Shown piece after piece: positions 26,889 to 37,027 of a stretch of 64,000 nucleotides of DNA. The first letter of the stretch is position 1; every line of letters begins with the position of its first letter. The notes under the pieces were generated by a model. The model was given only the letters and a program-made list of their open reading frames with translations, did not search any database and was not told where the DNA came from. Source of the stretch: an uncultured Cohaesibacter sp. (GTDB lineage: Bacteria > Pseudomonadota > Alphaproteobacteria > Rhizobiales > Cohaesibacteraceae); NCBI RefSeq assembly GCF_963677725.1, contig NZ_OY782507.1:4561567-4625566 (forward strand). The letters are read 5' to 3'. The position numbers and the translations under genes are program-made.

Positions 26889-26920
26889 CCCATCGCACCT
26901 TAGGGAAAAGGTGCGATGGG
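26889..26920. repeat. Perfect 13-bp hairpin downstream of the secreted unknown
   Basis: CCCATCGCACCTT (26889-26901) is the exact inverse of AAGGTGCGATGGG (26908-26920), with a six-base loop AGGGAA. It lies 12 bases past the stop of the leftward gene at 26933 but lacks a T-tract on that strand. It may still end or stabilise that transcript. Confidence 0.6.
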
Positions 26921-26932
26921 TAGTGACTACGA

Positions 26933-29056
26933 TTACTGATTGGCAGAAACGCCGATCTTCAGAATATCCGGGATGGCGTGGGGTGCCTGAGAAACCGCAC
27001 CCAGTAGCTGGGCGACGGGCACCGGTGCGCCGGGTCTGAGCATAATGGTCAAATTGTCCGGGCTGCTAAGGAAGGTCTGAACTTGGCCTGCCACCATCTG
27101 GGCAAAGTCCGGTTTGGTGAAGGCTGAGAGGATGGCTTGCACCTGACCTCCGGCAAAGGTGCGCACCTGATCTGGTCCCATGCCCGTCATTCCTCCGGCC
27201 AGATTGATCATTTGATCGATGCCGCCAAGGTTGGTCAGGGTGAGGGAGGATGGCAAAACCGTAGCAGTGGCAATGGCTGCTTGCGCCTTTTCAGGATCGT
27301 CGAGATAGGCACGCAAAATACCGCCAAAGATGATCGAACCATCAAGCTTGGCAATGTTGGCCAATTCGATATTCATCGGATCGAGTTTGATGCTTTCGCT
27401 GGCTTCATCCCAACGCAGGCTGATGTCTTCATTGACCAGCAGGCGTTCCATATCGAGCTGTGACATCAGAACCGATACCATCGGATGGCGGATCAGATTT
27501 TTGGGCACCGACAGGTCGGAAATGCGGGTCTTGATCAGGGTCGGGATGGCTAGACCTTGTTTCTTGGCTTCGATCAGGATCTGGTTGGCGCTGACTGTGT
27601 TGGCGCTCGGATCTCTCACTTTCAAGCCATTAAGAACCAGCTTGATGGCATTGGGTGCCAGTTTGGCAGATTCTGCCGTGGTCGGCTCTTCATCGGCAAG
27701 GCTCTTGTCGATCACCGCTTCGATATGTTCGTAATTCGGGAATTCCAGATTTTCGATGGCAAAGCGATCAAAGGTTGCTGAGACACCAAGAGGGCCGGCA
27801 AAATCAAAGCCGGAGAGAGACATTTCTCCGATGCCATCCTTGTTGATGTTGGCGACGCGCATATTGCCGATTTTGGCATTGATCTTTTGCCCCGCCATAT
27901 CCCCTTCCGGGATCGTGGCTTCGAACTGCATATCCTTGACTTCACCCAGACCGTAAGAGAAGGAGCGCGCCAGATCGAAACCGGCCGTGATCAGAGCTTT
28001 TTGATCTTCCGTTGGCATCTCTTCGGGGGTCTTGTTTTCGCTCATCATCTTGTCAAGCAAAGGCACGATATGGCTGGCGGGCTGCCGAACCGAGATGTCC
28101 TTCTGTATGGATGGTCCAAATTCCATGTTGAAAATGTCGGGAACATAAAAGCGCATGGAGTCGACCGTTGCCCGCTTGAGGAGGGCTTGGGTGCCTTCGA
28201 TGGGAGGCATGCCAGGGTCGAAAGCAGCCCATAGAGCGGCAATGTCATAGTTTTCGTAGACCGTCTTGCCGGTTTCGAAATTGACGTGATCGAACGGCAA
28301 CTCATCGTTGGATTTCTTGCCCGGTTCGATCAATAAGATCTCGCCTTTCTGATAGGACATCTCCATCTGATCCAGACGCCCATTCGCAAATCCCTTGAGC
28401 GTAAAGGGGCCGATTTCTCGGTCATCAATTGCGGTGCCATCAGATGTGAATTGGGCCATGGTGTACCCGTCCGAGCTAAATTGTTCATAGGACGGTTTGG
28501 TCAGAAGCGGGCGGATATAGTCAAGGAAGCTGCCGATGGGGCGCGATGGGGCAATCTTGAATTCTCCGAGGAAGGGCTGGAAGCCAACTTCGGATCGATC
28601 TTTCCCAAGGGCGCGGGCTTGCATGTGCAAATCATTCTTGGTGCCGGGGGCATCAACGGTCAAATCAACGGACAAGCCTTCATATGTGAAGCTGTCAAAG
28701 GCAATCCCGTCTTCGCGTTGGGTCAGGCCGGAACCGGTCATGGTCGGGATCTTCAATTCCATGGCGATGGTTACGTCGTCGCTGCCCTCATTTTCCTTTT
28801 TGTCATCGGTCGCTTTGTTGAGTGTGGTTTCGTGGTTGCTGTTGGGCAGAGTCCAATTGATTTTGTAAATAACATTCTGAGCGGTCAGCAGGTCTTTGTC
28901 CGCCTGATAATGGGTTGAACCCACATCCACCGTCAGCCAACCGGAGGCATTTGCATCATCGATCATGGCCTGAAAGGCTTGTTCGGCGTCGCTATCGGCC
29001 TGCACCAGCGCGGTGGAGAAAAGAAGAAAAGAAAGGGAGAGAGCGTGGCGTTTCAT
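26933..29056 (-). CDS. Large secreted/periplasmic protein of unknown function
   Basis: From ATG 29056 this encodes 707 residues. The first 20 form a clear signal peptide (RHALSLSFLLFSTALVQA, cut before DSDAEQ). The mature protein has no membrane segment and no cysteine-based anchor; it is rich in beta-type repeats with alternating phrases such as GFDFAGPLGVSATFDRFAIENLEF and LKGFANGRLDQMEMSYQKGE. Such phrases resemble the long beta-jellyroll style of YdgA/AsmA-like periplasmic proteins, but I cannot assign a family. The N-terminal part includes a charged linker (NKATDDKKENEGSDD). It stands alone, divergent from the EAL genes. Confidence 0.75.
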   Translation of the reverse strand: MKRHALSLSFLLFSTALVQADSDAEQAFQAMIDDANASGWLTVDVGSTHYQADKDLLTAQNVIYKINWTLPNSNHETTLNKATDDKKENEGSDDVTIAMELKIPTMTGSGLTQREDGIAFDSFTYEGLSVDLTVDAPGTKNDLHMQARALGKDRSEVGFQPFLGEFKIAPSRPIGSFLDYIRPLLTKPSYEQFSSDGYTMAQFTSDGTAIDDREIGPFTLKGFANGRLDQMEMSYQKGEILLIEPGKKSNDELPFDHVNFETGKTVYENYDIAALWAAFDPGMPPIEGTQALLKRATVDSMRFYVPDIFNMEFGPSIQKDISVRQPASHIVPLLDKMMSENKTPEEMPTEDQKALITAGFDLARSFSYGLGEVKDMQFEATIPEGDMAGQKINAKIGNMRVANINKDGIGEMSLSGFDFAGPLGVSATFDRFAIENLEFPNYEHIEAVIDKSLADEEPTTAESAKLAPNAIKLVLNGLKVRDPSANTVSANQILIEAKKQGLAIPTLIKTRISDLSVPKNLIRHPMVSVLMSQLDMERLLVNEDISLRWDEASESIKLDPMNIELANIAKLDGSIIFGGILRAYLDDPEKAQAAIATATVLPSSLTLTNLGGIDQMINLAGGMTGMGPDQVRTFAGGQVQAILSAFTKPDFAQMVAGQVQTFLSSPDNLTIMLRPGAPVPVAQLLGAVSQAPHAIPDILKIGVSANQ

Positions 29057-29454
29057 CGTCAAATGCCTCTTGATTTCTGAAAGACAAGTTTGGTCAAATA
29101 TGGAGCTGGGCCAAGGCCGGTCCAACGGTCAGACATCAAATCTGAGTTTGTTAGCAGCGGAAATGGATTGCCTCATTTTGCGGATCATTTCGCTTGAACG
29201 GGCAACCTTCATTTGTATTCATGGCGATAATAAGAAGTCTGCGCAGGATGGCGAGAAAAGACAAGGCAAATTTTGGTGAAGCGGTATTGACGGGCGCGCG
29301 CCTGTCTCGCGGGGCGGCATTTGCGCGTATCAAATTGTGAATTCTTGCATTTTTGATCTTGTAAAGGCGGCTTTTTTGCTCAGTCGAGGGCTTTGGATTA
29401 AGTCAATGTTAGGGCTCCATTACTATCGTCGGGATAGATGGAGGACCAAGCGTC
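29057..29454. other. Divergent intergenic region before EAL genes
   Basis: 398 bases between the secreted unknown (leftward) and the first EAL gene (rightward). No gene is evident. The ribosome-binding site GGAGG at 29440-29444 serves the TTG start at 29455. No strong hairpin or repeat is visible. Confidence 0.4.
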
Positions 29455-31125
29455 TTGCGAAAATCGATCAGAACCATAATTCTGCTCCTTGTTGGGGGCG
29501 TGCTGGGTGTCCTGCCTTTGTTTGCGGCGAACATCTTCATGCGTGACTACGTTATGAAGCAGGGGCACGATCAATTGGCGCAAACCTCGCTGCGTGTCTT
29601 GGCCCGTTCGGAGACTTTGATCCAGACCGCCATCGATATCTTTTCAGTGTTGCCGCATTACAGCGTGCCTGTCTGTGACAAGGCGTTGCAGGACCGGTTT
29701 CGGGCGATGATCTTGCGGCATCCAGCCGTGCATGACGTCGGGCTGATCTATAACGGCGAATTTATGTATTGTTCGTCGATGCAGCAGAGCGCCAGCTTTC
29801 ATCCCATATCTGAAAGGGAAGTCGGTAAGGTTGATCATCTTAGCTATGTCGCTGTGAAGGATCGAGACACCGGTATGGGCGGACTGCTGGTCAATTGGTT
29901 GATCGATGACAAGGTCTCGATTGGTGGTTTCATCCTGGAGGATGCCTTCAATCTCGATGACCGTGAGAATGACCTCTCCAGTCACTTAAGACTGTCGATC
30001 AAGCTGGATAATGGCACAAAAATCGTCGAGACCACGCCGGAAAGTCGCTTGATGAAGCGAGCGCCCTTTGCTGCCTATCAAGAGAATCCCAAGTTGAATG
30101 GTGATCTGATCACGCACGAGGAAAAGTCAAAACGCTATCCGGTGTCGGTGTCCGTCAGTGTCCCGTTTCATGAAGCATGGGCCGCATCGAGTGGTGCGAT
30201 GAATATCATCAATGGCTTTGGTGCTTTGACCGGTGTGCTTATTCTGATCTTCTTCGTGCGCATCGCCTTGAAGAAACCGGACCCGTTCAGTTCTATTGAA
30301 GAGGGTATCAAGCGGGGCGAATTTATCCCTTACTATCAACCGATTCTCGATATTCAGAGTGGTCGGTTGTCTGGCTGCGAAGTGTTGGTGCGCTGGCGCA
30401 AGGAAGACGGTACAATCCTTTCACCGGGACACTTTATCGATACAGCCGAAGCTACGGGGCTCGCCCGTCCCATGACCGCATCGCTTATGGCGCAGGTGGC
30501 ACAGGATTTGGGCCGGGCTTATCAGGGTCGCCATCATTTGAAGGTTGCTATCAATCTGTTCAACCGCCATTTCGACGATTTGCGTGTGGTCACCGAAATC
30601 GAGCAATGCTTTGGCAATAGTGGCTTGCGATTCGACCAATTGGTGTTTGAAATCACTGAAAGGCAGCCGTTGGATAATCTTGACCGGGCACGGGCCATCA
30701 TCATGCGAATGCAAAAGCTCGGGATCCGGGTTGCATTGGATGATGCAGGGACGGGGCATGGTGGCTTCACCTACCTGCAGACGCTTGGGATGGATATCAT
30801 CAAGATCGACAAGCTGTTTGTCGATGCAATCACAGCTGACACAAAGCAAGTGCCGATTGTCGATTCTCTTAGCCAAATGGCACGCGGCATGGATATGGTC
30901 ATCGTTGCCGAAGGTGTTGAGACTGAGGAGCAATTGGCTTATCTGCGGCGATCCGGCATTCATGAGGCGCAGGGGTATCTCTTCTCACCACCTCTGCCAG
31001 CCAGCGCCTATTTGAAGCTGGTCGAAGCGTTGGGTGGCAAAACGGACAAACAGACAGATAAGCAAGATGCATCCGCCGCAGCTAAAGATGGGCGATCCGA
31101 AGCGCTCGCTCTGAAGTCCGCATAG
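29455..31125 (+). CDS. CSS-motif/EAL cyclic-di-GMP phosphodiesterase (first copy)
   Basis: Inner-membrane enzyme that hydrolyses cyclic-di-GMP. The start is TTG 29455 with GGAGG upstream (556 residues). Layout: membrane segment at residues 6-28, a periplasmic CSS-motif domain with cysteine 74 and the C-S-S triplet at 106-108, a second membrane segment about 252-272, then the EAL domain from about 283. Catalytic residues are intact: EVL at 309-311 (the EAL signature), INLFNRHF, FEITERQP, ALDDAGTGHG, IIKIDKLFV, AEGVETEEQ and AQGYLFSPP. In E. coli relatives such as PdeC, periplasmic thiol/disulfide state of the CSS cysteines controls activity. A near twin follows at 31259. Confidence 0.92.
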   Translation: MRKSIRTIILLLVGGVLGVLPLFAANIFMRDYVMKQGHDQLAQTSLRVLARSETLIQTAIDIFSVLPHYSVPVCDKALQDRFRAMILRHPAVHDVGLIYNGEFMYCSSMQQSASFHPISEREVGKVDHLSYVAVKDRDTGMGGLLVNWLIDDKVSIGGFILEDAFNLDDRENDLSSHLRLSIKLDNGTKIVETTPESRLMKRAPFAAYQENPKLNGDLITHEEKSKRYPVSVSVSVPFHEAWAASSGAMNIINGFGALTGVLILIFFVRIALKKPDPFSSIEEGIKRGEFIPYYQPILDIQSGRLSGCEVLVRWRKEDGTILSPGHFIDTAEATGLARPMTASLMAQVAQDLGRAYQGRHHLKVAINLFNRHFDDLRVVTEIEQCFGNSGLRFDQLVFEITERQPLDNLDRARAIIMRMQKLGIRVALDDAGTGHGGFTYLQTLGMDIIKIDKLFVDAITADTKQVPIVDSLSQMARGMDMVIVAEGVETEEQLAYLRRSGIHEAQGYLFSPPLPASAYLKLVEALGGKTDKQTDKQDASAAAKDGRSEALALKSA

Positions 31126-31258
31126 GCGCTGTGGGCACTTGTTCCATCCTTGCGGTGGGCCCTGATGTTTTTTGTTGCCACTTCTTGTATTACTTAAAAA
31201 TATACCGATTTTTCACCGCTTTGTGGTCCAATGCGAGTGTATTAACTTGCAGGGTTCC

Positions 31259-32872
31259 ATGATCAGAAACGGGAAAAAGATAGCGCTTTTTATGCTGCTT
31301 GGAGTGATTGGGGCCTTTGCCCTGACGCTTGGGGCGCGATCTGTGCTGTTGTGGCAAGTTAAAAAAGACATTGAAGCCGATGTTGAGGTTGAAGGTCTGC
31401 TCATGATGGAGCGGGCCTCACATGCGACCAATCAAGCCATCGAGGTTCTTAATCGGCTGGCGCAATCCAATGGTCTTTCTTGCACCGCCGATCACCGGTA
31501 TCTCTATAGCGAAGCGACCAGATCGAGTCCCTGGGTCGATACCATTGGTCTGGTGGATCGCAATGGCAATCTGGTCTGTACGGATATAGGGCAATCGTCG
31601 CGGCAGGCAGGCTTGTTGCCGAATTTCTCTGCCAACAGCCCGGATACCACGCTTTCCCTGTCAGGTGAGGGTGCGGACAAGATACCGTCTTTGCTGGTTG
31701 CGCGTCATGTGGCCAATGGTCGGCGTCTGGTGGCGCGTGTTCCGGGCGAGTTGATCCGAATTGACCCGGTTCGCCATGAATTGCGGCCATACCGCATTGC
31801 CATGTTGTCTATGGGGGCCGGTAATCCCTGGTACATCTTGGAACCGACCAATATGCAAGGCGAGATGATCGTCAAGTTCCATAAATTTTCGAGTTCTTTG
31901 CCGTTTGCAGTCGATATCTCGATTTCCGAGGATGCGCTTTATGCGGTGACCAAGGAGATGCGCGAACTCATCAACGCATTTGGCGTGTTTTTCGGGTTGG
32001 TTTTCCTATTGTGGGGATATTATCTGGGGCGCTATCGTCCCGATGAGGGCGACCGGATTCTCGACGCCATCGATAATGGTGAATTTGTTCCCTTCATGCA
32101 GCCGATTGTCGATCTGGAAACAGGCATGATTACCGGCTGCGAAGTGCTCGCTCGCTGGCACAAGCCTGATGGTTCCAGCGTGCCGCCGCATGAATTCATT
32201 CCACTGGCTCAGAATTTCCGTCTGACGCGGGAAGTATCCTGTCATATCATGGAAGCCACACGCGATATTCTGGCACCTGTTGCAGCGACAGGGCTCGATT
32301 TTCATGTGTCCTTCAATCTGTTCTCTCATCAACTCTCTGATGACACGATCGTGTCAGATATTCGCGAGATCTTTCAGGACAGCCTTCTAACCTACAACAA
32401 TCTGGTTTTTGAGATTTCTGATCGGGTGCCTCTGAATGAAATCGGATTGGCGAATGATGTGATCTCGCAAATTCAAGCGCTTGGGGCGGACATCGCTCTG
32501 GATGATGTGGGGTCGGGCCATAGCGGATTGCATAACCTGTCGACCTTTGGTGTCAACATTCTCAAGCTCGACAAGCTGATGGTTGATTCCCTGAACAAGG
32601 GTATTGGCGGCAAAGAATTGGTCGGTGGTGTTGTCCAGTTGGCAGGAAAACTTGATATCGGCGTGATTGCCGAAGGGGTAGAGACCGAACAACAGGTTCT
32701 TTTGCTGCGCAAGATGGGCGTGTCCGCAGCACAGGGCTATTTGTTTGCTCCGCCATTGCCGGCAAGTTCCTTTGTTGATCTGTTCAAAGCGAGCGCAAAG
32801 CGGGTGGCGCCCAGCGCACCGAAGGCCGAAGCGAGTGAAACCGAAGATCAGACCGAAGAGGCCGCAGCCTGA
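31259..32872 (+). CDS. CSS-like/EAL cyclic-di-GMP phosphodiesterase (second copy)
   Basis: Paralogue of the preceding gene, 133 bases downstream. I chose ATG 31259 (537 residues) with GCAGGG upstream; the frame continues 29 codons further without a ribosome-binding site. Same layout: membrane segment about 7-25, periplasmic domain, second membrane segment about 240-260, EAL domain from ~270. The periplasmic cysteines are kept at 75 and 107 with the same 32-residue spacing, but the triplet reads C-T-D rather than C-S-S. EAL residues appear functional: EVL 295-297, SFNLFSHQ, FEISDRVP, ALDDVGSGHS, LKLDKLMVD, AEGVETEQQ. An acidic, Ala-rich tail ends the protein. Confidence 0.9.
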   Translation: MIRNGKKIALFMLLGVIGAFALTLGARSVLLWQVKKDIEADVEVEGLLMMERASHATNQAIEVLNRLAQSNGLSCTADHRYLYSEATRSSPWVDTIGLVDRNGNLVCTDIGQSSRQAGLLPNFSANSPDTTLSLSGEGADKIPSLLVARHVANGRRLVARVPGELIRIDPVRHELRPYRIAMLSMGAGNPWYILEPTNMQGEMIVKFHKFSSSLPFAVDISISEDALYAVTKEMRELINAFGVFFGLVFLLWGYYLGRYRPDEGDRILDAIDNGEFVPFMQPIVDLETGMITGCEVLARWHKPDGSSVPPHEFIPLAQNFRLTREVSCHIMEATRDILAPVAATGLDFHVSFNLFSHQLSDDTIVSDIREIFQDSLLTYNNLVFEISDRVPLNEIGLANDVISQIQALGADIALDDVGSGHSGLHNLSTFGVNILKLDKLMVDSLNKGIGGKELVGGVVQLAGKLDIGVIAEGVETEQQVLLLRKMGVSAAQGYLFAPPLPASSFVDLFKASAKRVAPSAPKAEASETEDQTEEAAA

Positions 32873-33182
32873 TCGGGCTGGTCTGATCATTTCGCGCAGA
32901 AGGGCTTCCCTGGAAGACTGTCTTTGCGTCTGAGCGTCGGCGTGTTTGGAAAATTTTCTCAAGCGATGTGAATGCTCACCTATCCAAAAGGATAGGTCTA
33001 TGGGATGCAATCGTCACAAATGGCGCGGGCTGCTTTTTCTTGATCGGGCAATATCGCAATTTCTACGCAAAAGGTCTAGTGTGCGACCAGTTGACCTAAG
33101 GGTTTTCAAGCAGCGCGGCAGATCAGGCGTGCCGACGTCAGCGGGACTATCAAGAAGACATAATCAAAGCGGGAAACACATC
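32873..33182. other. Intergenic region before maeB
   Basis: 310 bases. The maeB frame is open back to 32946, but that stretch lacks malic-enzyme sequence. It contains the exact inverted repeat at 32978-32997, listed separately, and presumably the maeB promoter. No other gene is evident. Confidence 0.4.
32978..32997. promoter_or_regulatory. Exact inverted repeat upstream of maeB (possible operator)
   Basis: ACCTATCC (32978-32985), a loop AAAA, then GGATAGGT (32990-32997): an exact 8-bp inverted repeat. No T-tract follows, so it is not a standard terminator for the EAL gene upstream. It lies 185 bases before the maeB start. A regulator-binding role is inference. Confidence 0.4.
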
Positions 33183-35483
33183 ATGACCGAAGAGACCAAA
33201 GCCAGAAGCGAGCTGGATGAGGCAGCGTGCTTTTATCACTCCTATCCGCAGCCCGGTAAGCTGGAAATTGCAGCGACGAAACCGCTGGGTAACCAGCGCG
33301 ATCTGGCGCTTGCTTACAGCCCCGGGGTCGCTGCCCCTTGTAATGACATTGCTGAAGATCCGGGCAAGGCTTTTGACTATACCGCTCGCGGCAACTTGGT
33401 CGCGGTTGTTTCCAACGGCACTGCGGTGCTGGGTCTTGGTCCCATCGGTCCGCTGGCATCCAAGCCTGTGATGGAAGGCAAGGCTGTTCTGTTCAAGAAA
33501 TTTGCCGGTGTCGATGTGTTTGACATTGAGGTGGATGAGACCGAGATCGATCCATTCGTCAATGTGGTGGCGGCGCTGGAGCCTACTTTTGGCGGTATCA
33601 ATCTGGAGGACATCAAGGCACCGGAATGCTTCGAGATTGAACGCAAACTGCGCGAGCGGATGGGTATTCCTGTCTTCCATGATGACCAGCATGGCACTGC
33701 GATCATTGTTGGCGCTGCGGTTATGAATGGCCTCAGCCACGCCAAAAAAGACATTAGGGAAGCCAAAATCGTCGCATCAGGTGCGGGCGCTGCAGCGCTG
33801 GCCTGCCTGCATATGCTGGTCTCTCTGGGCGCGAAAAAAGAGAATATCTGGGTTTCCGATATTGATGGTGTGGTCTATGAAGGCCGCGAGGAAATGGACG
33901 AGTGGAAGGCTGTTTTTGCCCAGAAAACCGACCTTCGCAGCCTCAGCGATGTGATCGAAGGTGCGGACATCTTCCTTGGCTTGTCGGCTGCTGGTGTGTT
34001 GAAGGCGGACATGGTCAAGACAATGGCCACCAATCCGCTTATCATGGCGCTTGCCAATCCGTCGCCGGAAATCATGCCCGAAGAGGCCAAAGCGGTTCGC
34101 CCAGACGCCATGCTCTGCACGGGACGATCTGACTATCCAAACCAGGTCAATAACGTGCTCTGTTTCCCTTACATTTTCCGTGGCGCGCTCGATGTGGAAG
34201 CGACCACGATCAATGAGGAAATGAAGCATGCCGCCGTGCGGGCGATTGCCGAATTGGCCAAGGAAGAGATTTCCGAAGTTGCTGCGCGTGCTGCCGAAGG
34301 CCAGTTGTATCCATTTGGTCCAGACTATCTGATACCGACCCCGTTTGATCCGCGCCTGATCTTGCGCATTGCGCCAGCCGTTGCCAAGGCGGCAATGGAA
34401 ACCGGGGTGGCCAAGCGGCCAATTGAAGATTTTGAAGCTTATAATGAACGCCTGGGCCGCTTTGTGTTCCGCTCCGGTCTGATCATGAAAAACATGATCG
34501 CGCAGGCCAAGAGCGATCCCAAGCGGGTGATCTATTCCGACGGGGAAGATGAGCGCGTTTTGCGCGCGGCTGCCATCGCCATCGAAGATGGATTGGCGCA
34601 ACCGATCCTGATCGGGCGTCCGGACGTGATGCAAACGCGTGCGGAACGGTTTGGTCTGCGATTCAAGCCGGGTGAGGATTGCGACATCATCAACCCGCAG
34701 GACGATCCGCGCTATCGTGACTATGTGAAAGAATATTTTGCCTGTGTTGGCCGCAAGGGCGTGCATCCGGATGCGTCCGAGACCATCGTTCGCTCCAACA
34801 CCACCATCATCGGCTCACTGGCCGTGGCGCGTGGGGATGCGGATGCCTTGATTTGTGGTCTGGATGGTCGCTTTCGCAAGCATTTGCAGGAAGTCCAGTC
34901 GATCATCGGCCTGCAGGACGGGTTTCAGGAATGCTCTGCGCTGTCGCTGCTGATCAACCGTCGTGGGGCCTATTTCCTGACCGATACCTATGTCAATGAC
35001 TATCCAAGCGCCACAGAAATCGCCCAGACCGCGTTGCGGGCGTCCGAGCATATCCGTCGCTTTGGTCTGACACCGAAAGTTGCCTTGCTGTCATCATCAA
35101 ATTTCGGGACTCGGGACTTTGACACGTCGCTTAAGATGCGCGAAGCGCTTGCCACTCTTTGGGAAGCGGCACCGGATCTGGAAGTCGATGGTGAAATGCA
35201 CGGGGATGCTGCCCTGTCGCAGGTTCTGCGGGATCGCGTGATGCCGGATTCCAAACTGAAGGGAAGTGCCAACCTGTTGGTTTTCCCATCGATGGATTCA
35301 GCCAATATCGCGCTCAACCTGATCAAGGAAATGACCGATGCGCTGCATGTGGGGCCGATCATGATCGGCATGGCAAAGCCAGCCCATATTCTTACCCCGT
35401 CGGTCACCTCGCGCGGGGTGGTCAACATGACCGCTTTGGCGACAGTTGATGCGCAGAATTACTTTTCCAATTCAGCTGATTGA
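33183..35483 (+). CDS. maeB: MaeB-type malic enzyme with phosphotransacetylase-like domain
   Basis: Oxidative decarboxylation of malate to pyruvate with NAD(P)+. I chose ATG 33183 (766 residues, [20 protein letters not shown]). The malic-enzyme part (about 1-430) shows [56 protein letters not shown] and the nucleotide-binding GAGAAALAC. The C-terminal half (about 440-766) is the phosphotransacetylase-like domain that is regulatory in these long enzymes. The cofactor (NAD or NADP) cannot be told by eye. Convergent with amn across a two-way terminator. Confidence 0.94.
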   Translation: MTEETKARSELDEAACFYHSYPQPGKLEIAATKPLGNQRDLALAYSPGVAAPCNDIAEDPGKAFDYTARGNLVAVVSNGTAVLGLGPIGPLASKPVMEGKAVLFKKFAGVDVFDIEVDETEIDPFVNVVAALEPTFGGINLEDIKAPECFEIERKLRERMGIPVFHDDQHGTAIIVGAAVMNGLSHAKKDIREAKIVASGAGAAALACLHMLVSLGAKKENIWVSDIDGVVYEGREEMDEWKAVFAQKTDLRSLSDVIEGADIFLGLSAAGVLKADMVKTMATNPLIMALANPSPEIMPEEAKAVRPDAMLCTGRSDYPNQVNNVLCFPYIFRGALDVEATTINEEMKHAAVRAIAELAKEEISEVAARAAEGQLYPFGPDYLIPTPFDPRLILRIAPAVAKAAMETGVAKRPIEDFEAYNERLGRFVFRSGLIMKNMIAQAKSDPKRVIYSDGEDERVLRAAAIAIEDGLAQPILIGRPDVMQTRAERFGLRFKPGEDCDIINPQDDPRYRDYVKEYFACVGRKGVHPDASETIVRSNTTIIGSLAVARGDADALICGLDGRFRKHLQEVQSIIGLQDGFQECSALSLLINRRGAYFLTDTYVNDYPSATEIAQTALRASEHIRRFGLTPKVALLSSSNFGTRDFDTSLKMREALATLWEAAPDLEVDGEMHGDAALSQVLRDRVMPDSKLKGSANLLVFPSMDSANIALNLIKEMTDALHVGPIMIGMAKPAHILTPSVTSRGVVNMTALATVDAQNYFSNSAD

Positions 35484-35504
35484 TTGAATTTCATTTCAAA
35501 TGAA

Positions 35505-35530
35505 AAAAAGGCGCCGCATGGCGCCTTTTT
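35505..35530. terminator. Two-way terminator between maeB and amn
   Basis: AAAAAGGCGCC (35505-35515) pairs with GGCGCCTTTTT (35520-35530) around loop GCAT. T-tracts occur on both strands. It lies between the stop of maeB (35483) and that of amn (35540). Confidence 0.92.
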
Positions 35531-35539
35531 GTTGGAGAT

Positions 35540-37027
35540 CTATTGGAAGGCCGTTTCGGCAAAGCTGCGCAACTTCCTTGAATGGAGCCGCTCGACTGGC
35601 ATCTCGCGGAGCTTTTCCATTGCCCGGATGCCGATCTGGAGATGCTGGGCAACCTGCTGGGTGTAGAAGCTGCTGGCCATGCCGGGCAGCTTCAATTCTC
35701 CGTGCAGAGGTTTGTCCGAGACACAGAGTAGGGTGCCATAAGGCACCCGAAAGCGGAAGCCGTTGGCGGCGATGGTGGCCGATTCCATGTCCAGCCCAAT
35801 GGCACGGGACTGAGACAGGCGTTCGACCGGTTCCTGATGGTCGCGCAGTTCCCAGTTGCGGTTGTCGATGGTGGCGACGGTGCCCGTCCGCATAATCTTT
35901 TTCAGCTCATAGTCCTTGAGCCCCGTGGCTTCGGCGACCGCATCTTCCAAGGCGACCTGCACCTCTGCCAGTGCCGGGATCGGAACCCAGGTGGGCAGGT
36001 CGGCATCAAGCACATGGTCCTCGCGGACATAGCCATGGGCCAACACATAGTCGCCCAGCCGCTGGGTGTTGCGCAGGCCCGCACAATGGCCCAGCATCAG
36101 CCATGCATGGGGGCGCAGGACTGCGATGTGGTCGGTGATTGTTTTGGCGTTGGACGGTCCAACGCCGATATTGACCAGCGAGATGCCACTGTGATCCTTG
36201 CGCTTCAAATGGTAGGCCGGCATTTGCGGCAGGCGGCTGAGGGGCATGCCCTCAGTCGGGGAGTCAGAGCCGCTCGGCGTGATCATGTTGCCAATTTCGA
36301 CAAAGCTCTCATAGTCCGGGTTGCCGTTGGCCATTTCCTTTCTGGCCCATGTCACGAATTCATCGACATAGAATTGGTAGTTGGTAAAGAGTACGAAATT
36401 TTGAAAATGTTCTGGCTTGGTGGCGGTGTAATGGGCAAGGCGATGGAGCGAATAGTCAATGCGTGGACCGGTAAAGGGGGCCAACGGGACGATATCGTCG
36501 GGCGCGAAATGGCGGGTGCCATTGACAATCGCATCATCGGTGATCGCCAGATCCGGCACGTCAAACACATCGCGCAGAGGCCGCGCCCAGGTCTCGGGCA
36601 GTTCCCCTTCGACATTCATGCCATTCGGCCAGGCAAAATGCACCGGAATGGGCGTTTGTGACGGGCCAACCTCGATTGCGACCTGATGGTTGGACAGCAA
36701 AAGGCTGATTTGCGTGGTCAGATAATGGCGGAACAGGTCGGGCCGGGTGATGGTGGTGGCATAGCAACCGGGGCCCGGAACATGGCCAAAGGAAAGGCGA
36801 CTGTCGATCTGGGCGTGGGTGTCGGTTACGATGCGAATTTCAGGATAGGTCGCCCGATAGCGACCCGAAATCGGGACATCGCCCTGGGCTACGCGGGTGA
36901 AGGCATCCTGCAAAAAACTGGTATGGGTGTCATAGATTGCCAACAGCCGATCTATCGCTTCAGACACATTGTGAAAGGTTTCATGGCTGAATGTGTTGGG
37001 CGTAATGACGGAAAAGGGTTTTTTCAT
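35540..37027 (-). CDS. amn: AMP nucleosidase
   Basis: Hydrolyses AMP to adenine and ribose 5-phosphate, helping to control adenylate levels. The 495 residues match the two-part family: an N-terminal regulatory domain (to about 190, with RYRATYPEIRIVTDTHAQID) and a C-terminal phosphorylase-fold domain (NIGVGPSNAKTITDHIAVLR, LMLGHCAGLRNTQRLGDYVL, GLDMESATIAANGFRFRVPY). ATG 37027 follows a strong AAGGAG site. It is a single gene, convergent with maeB. Confidence 0.95.
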   Translation of the reverse strand: MKKPFSVITPNTFSHETFHNVSEAIDRLLAIYDTHTSFLQDAFTRVAQGDVPISGRYRATYPEIRIVTDTHAQIDSRLSFGHVPGPGCYATTITRPDLFRHYLTTQISLLLSNHQVAIEVGPSQTPIPVHFAWPNGMNVEGELPETWARPLRDVFDVPDLAITDDAIVNGTRHFAPDDIVPLAPFTGPRIDYSLHRLAHYTATKPEHFQNFVLFTNYQFYVDEFVTWARKEMANGNPDYESFVEIGNMITPSGSDSPTEGMPLSRLPQMPAYHLKRKDHSGISLVNIGVGPSNAKTITDHIAVLRPHAWLMLGHCAGLRNTQRLGDYVLAHGYVREDHVLDADLPTWVPIPALAEVQVALEDAVAEATGLKDYELKKIMRTGTVATIDNRNWELRDHQEPVERLSQSRAIGLDMESATIAANGFRFRVPYGTLLCVSDKPLHGELKLPGMASSFYTQQVAQHLQIGIRAMEKLREMPVERLHSRKLRSFAETAFQ

